The notes under the pieces: generated by a model
What the model was told of the DNA's origin: nothing
The model's database searches: none
Seen by the model: the letters and a program-made list of their open reading frames with translations, nothing else
Part shown: in pieces, positions 6,822-9,799 of the stretch
Position numbering within the stretch: the stretch's first letter is position 1
Layout: each line of letters starts with the position of its first letter
Assembly (NCBI GenBank): GCA_943329105.2
Contig: CALQCP020000073.1
Location: 1 to 9,799, forward strand
Origin: Chitinophaga pinensis
GTDB lineage: Bacteria > Planctomycetota > Phycisphaerae > Phycisphaerales > SM1A02
Length of the DNA: 9,799 nucleotides
Direction: 5' to 3'
Program-made: the position numbers and the translations under genes

Positions 6822-7391
6822 ATGGCACTCCCCCGACTTCGCCCTGAATCCACCGCGCTTCTTGTGATTGACGTGCAGGACCGACTGATGCCCACGATCG
6901 CAGCCCGCGAACAGGTCGAGACCAATTGCGCATTACTCGCACGCGCTGCCGGTGCACTGGGAATGCCGGTCATCTGCACCGAGCAGTACGTGCGCGGCCT
7001 TGGGGGAACGGTTGCAACGGTGCGTGAAGCGCTCCCAGCTACCACTGAGGTGGTTGAGAAGACCCAGTTCAGCGCTCTTGTGGACGGAGTGCGCGCAGCA
7101 CTCCGAACGCAACGACGTCCAACGGTGTTGGTGTGCGGTGTCGAAGCACATGTGTGCGTTCTGCAAACCGTGCTGGACTTGGTTGCCGCCGGCTGGACGG
7201 TCTTCTATGCCACCGATGCAATCTCCGCGGGTCAAGTTGACCAGGTGGAACACGCATTCCGCCGCATGGATCGCGCCGGCGCACTTCCCACCGGAACGCT
7301 CGGAGCCATGTACGAGCTGATCGGCGATGCATCACACCCGTCATTCCGCGACATCCTGGAACTTGCCAAGCGAGTGCCTAAAAACGCCTGA
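6822..7391 (+). CDS. Isochorismatase-family cysteine hydrolase (YcaC/ISOC1-2-like)
   Basis: A 189-residue single-domain protein of the isochorismatase-like alpha/beta fold. The catalytic triad of the family is visible: Asp17 in ALLVIDVQD, Lys80 in VVEKTQFSAL and nucleophile Cys112 in VCGVEAHVCVLQT. The TEQYVRGLGGTV stretch (53-64) and the tail ELIGDASHPSFRDILEL (165-181) resemble the YcaC-related subgroup that includes animal ISOC1 and ISOC2. The substrates of that subgroup are not established, so I give no symbol; nothing nearby points to siderophore or nicotinamide metabolism. The start ATG has a good AAAGG at 6809-6813, eight bases upstream. It is the last plus-strand gene of the pfkA cluster, 90 bases after purB; the gap holds only a small 5-1-5 dyad (6769-6779). 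The stop codon lies inside the stem of the hairpin at 7387-7427. Confidence 0.92.
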   Translation: MALPRLRPESTALLVIDVQDRLMPTIAAREQVETNCALLARAAGALGMPVICTEQYVRGLGGTVATVREALPATTEVVEKTQFSALVDGVRAALRTQRRPTVLVCGVEAHVCVLQTVLDLVAAGWTVFYATDAISAGQVDQVEHAFRRMDRAGALPTGTLGAMYELIGDASHPSFRDILELAKRVPKNA

Positions 7392-7427
7392 CGCGTTGCC
7401 AGCGGAATTCGCCGACAACGCGTCAGG
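7380..7427 (-). terminator. Intrinsic terminator of the histone H1-like gene, reading through the isochorismatase stop
   Basis: CCTGACGCGTTG (7387-7398) and CAACGCGTCAGG (7416-7427) form a perfect 12-base-pair stem with a 17-base loop. Read on the minus strand, the stem is followed by CG and then five T (7384-7380), a classical rho-independent layout for the converging small gene. On the plus strand the stem is followed by a weaker T-containing stretch (GCGTTTC, 7431-7437), so termination there is possible but less certain. The stem contains the isochorismatase TGA stop (7389-7391). Confidence 0.8.
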
Positions 7428-7494
7428 ATTGCGTTTCAGTTGTTAGGCGCCCCACGCGCCTCACCCAGGAGCGCCGGCGCCAGAAGCCGCCTGC

Positions 7495-7686
7495 TTACTG
7501 AGCAGGACCGCCTTCGGCTGCATCGCGGAGGTTCAGAACGCCCTGTCGAACGGACTGGGCGCACTCCTTGACTTCCTGCATGGTCTTGCGGACGCGGGTG
7601 CCCACAGCCTTGTTGCCGCCAACGGCCTTCTTGATGTCGTCATCGCATTCCACGATGAGCTTCTTCATTCTTTCATATGCATCCAT
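7495..7686 (-). CDS. Small histone H1-like (Hc1-type) nucleoid protein
   Basis: A 63-residue helical protein. The stretch GGNKAVGTRVRKTMQEVKEC (23-42) continuing into AQSVRQGV matches the core of bacterial Hc1-like proteins (GNKxAGTRVRKxMQExKxxAQxIR), known from Chlamydia Hc1 and shorter relatives in Bacteroidetes and other bacteria. These are related to the eukaryotic H1 C-terminal tail and bind DNA. Here the usual Lys/Ala-rich C-terminal tail is absent; the protein ends in LNLRDAAEGGPAQ, so only the conserved core is left and the net charge is modest. The likely place of action is the nucleoid, but DNA binding is inferred from family only. Its Shine-Dalgarno site (AGAGGAGA, 7694-7701, seven bases before ATG) is the strongest in the window and it has its own terminator, which suggests high expression as a single-gene unit. 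A small hairpin (7490-7495 with 7501-7506) overlaps the stop codon. Confidence 0.78.
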   Translation of the reverse strand: MDAYERMKKLIVECDDDIKKAVGGNKAVGTRVRKTMQEVKECAQSVRQGVLNLRDAAEGGPAQ

Positions 7687-7693
7687 GGTCTGA

Positions 7694-7701
7694 TCTCCTC
7701 T
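7694..7701 (-). promoter_or_regulatory. Strong ribosome binding site of the histone H1-like gene
   Basis: On the minus strand AGAGGAGA ends seven bases before the ATG at 7686-7684. It is a near-ideal Shine-Dalgarno sequence, in contrast to the weak or absent sites before pfkA, plsY, purB and manA. It fixes the start of the 63-residue frame. Confidence 0.85.
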
Positions 7702-7894
7702 GGAATTGGGTTTCTGCGTACGTGCGCCGCGGGGTTCGCGGCGGGCAATTCGTGAATTGGGACCCCCAAGGACCCCTCTTGCTCTTCAAGCGTACCCGGG
7801 GCGGACGCACCAAGTAGGCAGATCTGCCAAAAATACCGGGTTCAGGACGCCAAAAACGCCCCTGCGCTGCGCAGCAGGTTCTGAATCAACACAT

Positions 7895-7900
7895 TATCAT
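7895..7900 (+). promoter_or_regulatory. Possible -10 element of the fabZ-like gene
   Basis: TATCAT differs from the sigma-70 consensus by one base and lies in the only AT-rich patch of the divergent region (about 7879-7910), 39 bases before the GTG start. No recognisable -35 element lies at the proper distance, so this is a weak candidate. Confidence 0.3.
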
Positions 7901-7929
7901 TTCCCTGATACCCTCCTTCCCGACCCTCC

Positions 7930-7933
7930 GGAG
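7930..7933 (+). promoter_or_regulatory. Ribosome binding site supporting the GTG start at 7940
   Basis: GGAG lies six bases before GTG 7940 and is the reason for choosing this start. The frame stays open upstream to 7706, but that part has no hotdog similarity and overlaps the divergent control region. Confidence 0.6.
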
Positions 7934-7939
7934 ACGCCC

Positions 7940-8413
7940 GTGGCTACCGAATTCGTCGTTGACCTTGCCGCTGTTGACACTCGTACGGTCCTCTTTGGCG
8001 GCGACGCCCTGAACGACTGCCTCCCGCAAATGGGGCACATGCGCCAGTGCGACGGGGTGCTCTGGCACAATCCCGAATTCACCGCTGGCGTTGGCCACAA
8101 ACTGGTCCGATCTGACGAATTCTGGGTCGAAGGGCACATTCCGGGCCGACCGCTCCTTCCTGGAGTGCTCATGATCGAGGCCGCCGCGCAATTAGCCAGC
8201 TTTCTGAACACCAAGAGTGGGCGCGTGAAGGGGTTCCTTGGTTTCACCCGCTGCGACGAGGTGAGCTTCCGGGGCCAAGTGGTCCCAGGCGACACCCTCT
8301 ATCTCTTGGCGAGCCTGATGGAATTCAATCGACGACGATTCGTCTCGCATTGCCAAGGGGTGGTGAATGGCAAGTTGGTCTTTGACGGCAAGATCACGGG
8401 AATGACCCTCTGA
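7940..8413 (+). CDS. FabZ-like 3-hydroxyacyl-ACP dehydratase (hotdog fold)
   Basis: A 157-residue hotdog-fold protein of the FabZ/FabA superfamily, which removes water from 3-hydroxyacyl-ACP in fatty acid elongation. The active-site segment FWVEGHIPGRPLLPGVLMIE (61-80) running into AAAQLA carries catalytic His66 and Glu80 in the standard HxxGxPxxPGVxxxE spacing. The C-terminal strands (GFTRCDEVSFRGQVVPGDTL, 101-120) match the FabZ pattern for binding and closing the fold. The N-terminal LPQMGHMRQCDGVL (28-41) takes the place of the usual LPHRxPxLLVDRV, so the family landmark Pro-His is altered. It stands alone, without fab genes or lpxA, so a specialised or secondary dehydratase is possible; I therefore withhold the symbol fabZ. 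It is first in a plus-strand run, 34 bases before manA. Confidence 0.85.
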   Translation: MATEFVVDLAAVDTRTVLFGGDALNDCLPQMGHMRQCDGVLWHNPEFTAGVGHKLVRSDEFWVEGHIPGRPLLPGVLMIEAAAQLASFLNTKSGRVKGFLGFTRCDEVSFRGQVVPGDTLYLLASLMEFNRRRFVSHCQGVVNGKLVFDGKITGMTL

Positions 8414-8447
8414 CGGCAGCGCTCGCAGGCGGTACCGTGTTTCTTTC

Positions 8448-9518
8448 ATGCCGCTTCCTCCGCTCCGCTGTGCCCCGATTCTGAAGCCTCGTGCCTGGGG
8501 CGGTCGCTCCCTGACGAAACTTGGCAAGTTGGTGCTCCCAGCGCCGGCGGCCCCCGTTGGAGAAAGTTGGGAAATCGCCGACCTCGCCGCGCCGGTGATT
8601 GATGGCATCTCCCACGTCGCCAGCGGGCCGTTCGCGGGTCAAGGACTTTCACAACTCATTGCCACCCACGGCACCGCGCTGCTTGGTCGCGCGCGTGCAC
8701 TTTCGGGACACTTTCCACTCCTGATCAAGTACCTCGATGCCGCAGAGAATCTCTCCGTGCAAGTGCACCCGACTGCCGAGTACGCGCGTACGCACCCCGG
8801 CGCGCACCTGAAGACGGAAGCATGGTTTGTGATTTCCGCCACTCCAGGGGCATCGATCTACCGAGGCGTTCGACCCACGGTGACGCCTGCAGAGTTCCGC
8901 GCCGCCCTCGCTGACGGAAGCGCAGTGGACCTCTTGGTCCGCGAGCCGGTGATCGCAGGCGACTGCATTCCGCTGGAGAGTGGGTTGTGCCACGCACTCG
9001 GTACCGGCGTCATGGTTGCCGAGGTGCAAACACCAAGCGATACAACGTTCCGCGTGTTTGATTGGAATCGCAACGACCCCGCGCGACCGCTGCACATTGA
9101 GCAAGCGATGGAGTGCATCTTGTTCGGCGCGGCGCAGCGGCTTCCCGAGCGACCAATCACATCCATCGCCCGCGCCAAACCCTTGTGGAGCGACGGGCTA
9201 CGCGCCGCCACACTCTGTGCGAACGACTACTTTGAAATTGAGGCGATCGAAGCATCTCCATCCGGTGATGCGGCCCCATTTGGCTGCAGCACTGACAATG
9301 CGCCGGTCATCCTCATGCTGGTGCGCGGTGAGGCAGTGATGGAGACGAACGGGCATCGTTCCGAACATCTGCGCGCTGGCGACACCGTGCTCCTTCCGGC
9401 CGACCTGGTTCCGACCACCATTGACTTGGCACCCGAGTCACTTCTACTGCGTGCCGTCATGCCAGACCCCGCCCGCACCATCAATGACGCCCGGCCACAC
9501 GGAGAGCACCTCTCATGA
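8448..9518 (+). CDS. manA: Class I mannose-6-phosphate isomerase (zinc-dependent)
   Basis: A 356-residue cytoplasmic enzyme that interconverts mannose 6-phosphate and fructose 6-phosphate, linking glycolysis with GDP-mannose and glycan synthesis. Landmarks are LKPRAWGGRSL (12-22, family PxxWGGxxL), the zinc ligands Gln105 and His107 in LSVQVHP, Glu124 in HLKTEAWFVI, and His182 in GLCHALGTG, and the catalytic Arg202 in TTFRVFDWNRND. The C-terminal cupin half (about 255-340) is weaker but keeps a GEAVMETNG...LRAGDTVLLPA pattern. It is closest to the short Bacillus-type ManA (about 315 residues), here with some extra sequence near 270-283 and at the C-terminus. No clear Shine-Dalgarno site precedes ATG 8448. 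The stop codon overlaps the next start by four bases. Confidence 0.94.
   Translation: MPLPPLRCAPILKPRAWGGRSLTKLGKLVLPAPAAPVGESWEIADLAAPVIDGISHVASGPFAGQGLSQLIATHGTALLGRARALSGHFPLLIKYLDAAENLSVQVHPTAEYARTHPGAHLKTEAWFVISATPGASIYRGVRPTVTPAEFRAALADGSAVDLLVREPVIAGDCIPLESGLCHALGTGVMVAEVQTPSDTTFRVFDWNRNDPARPLHIEQAMECILFGAAQRLPERPITSIARAKPLWSDGLRAATLCANDYFEIEAIEASPSGDAAPFGCSTDNAPVILMLVRGEAVMETNGHRSEHLRAGDTVLLPADLVPTTIDLAPESLLLRAVMPDPARTINDARPHGEHLS
9506..9518 (+). other. Four-base ATGA overlap between manA and the next gene
   Basis: The manA stop TGA (9516-9518) shares bases with the ATG (9515-9517) of the following gene, which points to coupled translation. A good site, GGAGAG (9501-9506), lies eight bases upstream, inside manA. 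A stop in the downstream frame at 9485 with no other start before 9515 fixes this ATG as the start. Confidence 0.8.
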
Positions 9519-9799
9519 TCACGCTCATACTCAGTGCGCTGCTCGCAGCTCTGCATGGTGTGCAGGCTCCGCCGGTTGCGCCTGCACCACCGCAGCAGCG
9601 GGTCGGTCCGTCAACCGTTGTTCCACCACCGTTCGTCCCAACGGCGGGCGCTCAGCCCACTGCGGGTGAAACGAAACCTGGCACGATGCCTCCGCCGTAC
9701 ATCGAGGGCGCCAGCCAGTTTCTGGTGCAGCCTGGTCAGACTTGGCAGCACATCCTTGCCGATGTGAAGCCCGGCGATGAAATCATCTTTCCCGCTGGG
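9515..9799 (+). CDS. Secreted Pro-rich protein, probable parallel beta-helix domain, cut by window edge
   Basis: The first 95 codons of a gene that continues past the right edge. Residues 1-18 (MITLILSALLAALHGVQA) form a hydrophobic, signal-peptide-like start ending in a plausible cleavage site, although the region before the hydrophobic core has no Lys or Arg. About 50 residues of Pro/Ala/Gln-rich linker follow. Residues about 69-95 read FLVQPGQTWQHILADVKPGD and then EIIFPAG. This resembles the opening of right-handed parallel beta-helix proteins (pectate lyase or NosD type), in which a xxLKPGDTIxLxxGxY strand caps the helix. If so, the product is an exported polysaccharide-binding or cleaving protein, or an adhesin-like surface protein. 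The fold call rests on one short motif and is tentative; existence of the gene is well supported by its start, ribosome binding site and overlap with manA. Confidence 0.7.
   Translation, partial: MITLILSALLAALHGVQAPPVAPAPPQQRVGPSTVVPPPFVPTAGAQPTAGETKPGTMPPPYIEGASQFLVQPGQTWQHILADVKPGDEIIFPAG

Larger units (their letters stand above)
7687..7939. promoter_or_regulatory. Divergent control region between the histone-like gene and the fabZ-like gene
   Basis: These 253 bases separate two divergently read genes and hold no credible reading frame. They contain several dyads: CAATTC-GT-GAATTG (7746-7759), the perfect palindrome GGCAGATCTGCC (7817-7828) and the perfect palindrome GCTGCGCAGC (7866-7875). 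A 6-base-pair GC hairpin (7725-7730 with 7738-7743) would lie in the leader of the histone-like mRNA if transcription starts beyond it. Two copies of GCCAAAAAYRCC start 23 bases apart (7826 and 7849), and GAATTGGG occurs twice (7703 and 7754). I cannot place a convincing sigma-70 promoter toward the minus-strand gene. The role of each element is inference. Confidence 0.55.

Noticed and set aside
7706..7939. A longer N-terminus for the fabZ-like protein starting at 7706
   Set aside because: The extra sequence is Arg/Pro-rich, unlike any hotdog protein, and overlaps the leader and control region of the divergent gene; GTG 7940 has a GGAG site six bases upstream.
1..9799. A novel defence, mobile or biosynthetic system
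   Set aside because: All frames of substance belong to housekeeping or generic secreted-protein families; there are no transposases, integrases, direct-repeat arrays, toxin-antitoxin-like pairs or biosynthetic cores.

Overview
The window is a GC-rich, densely coded bacterial segment made almost entirely of chromosomal housekeeping genes. I see no phage, transposon, CRISPR or RNA gene in it. The likely host is a member of the Planctomycetota, perhaps Phycisphaerae, or a relative in the PVC group. This rests on several soft cues: a human-like adenylosuccinate lyase, a chlamydial Hc1-type small histone H1-like protein, a secreted transglutaminase and a secreted beta-helix-like protein, long lysine/arginine-poor signal peptides, GTG starts, and weak or absent Shine-Dalgarno sites in front of many genes. 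The assignment is inference; no marker gene proves it.

Left part (1-3007, minus strand): lysS, a class II lysyl-tRNA synthetase, is followed by a secreted transglutaminase-like protease/transferase whose start codon lies 35 bases inside the 3' end of lysS. The transglutaminase runs off the left edge just after its catalytic Asp codon.

Centre-left (3008-3330): the divergent gap between lysS and pfkA is not neutral spacer. It holds an in-frame, twice-deleted remnant of a GT-B glycosyltransferase: the start of its C-terminal domain is fused directly to the C-terminal tail, with the middle missing.

Centre (3331-7391, plus strand): pfkA (6-phosphofructokinase), plsY (acyl-phosphate:glycerol-3-phosphate acyltransferase), purB (eukaryote-type adenylosuccinate lyase) and an isochorismatase-family hydrolase follow each other with gaps of 10, 49 and 90 bases. 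They probably share a transcript, but they serve unrelated pathways (glycolysis, phospholipid synthesis, purine synthesis, unknown).

Centre-right (7380-7939): a 63-residue histone H1-like gene on the minus strand converges on the isochorismatase gene. Its intrinsic terminator lies across the isochorismatase stop codon. It diverges from the fabZ-like gene across a 253-base region rich in palindromes and repeated A-tracts.

Right part (7940-9799, plus strand): a fabZ-like hotdog dehydratase, a zinc-dependent class I mannose-6-phosphate isomerase (manA), and the first 95 codons of a secreted proline-rich protein that appears to lead into a parallel beta-helix. The last two overlap by four bases (ATGA).

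I did not find a coherent undescribed system. The most interesting items are the glycosyltransferase remnant used as an intergenic region, the histone-like gene with its unusual regulatory surroundings, the human-type PurB, and the mixed active-site signature of the phosphofructokinase.
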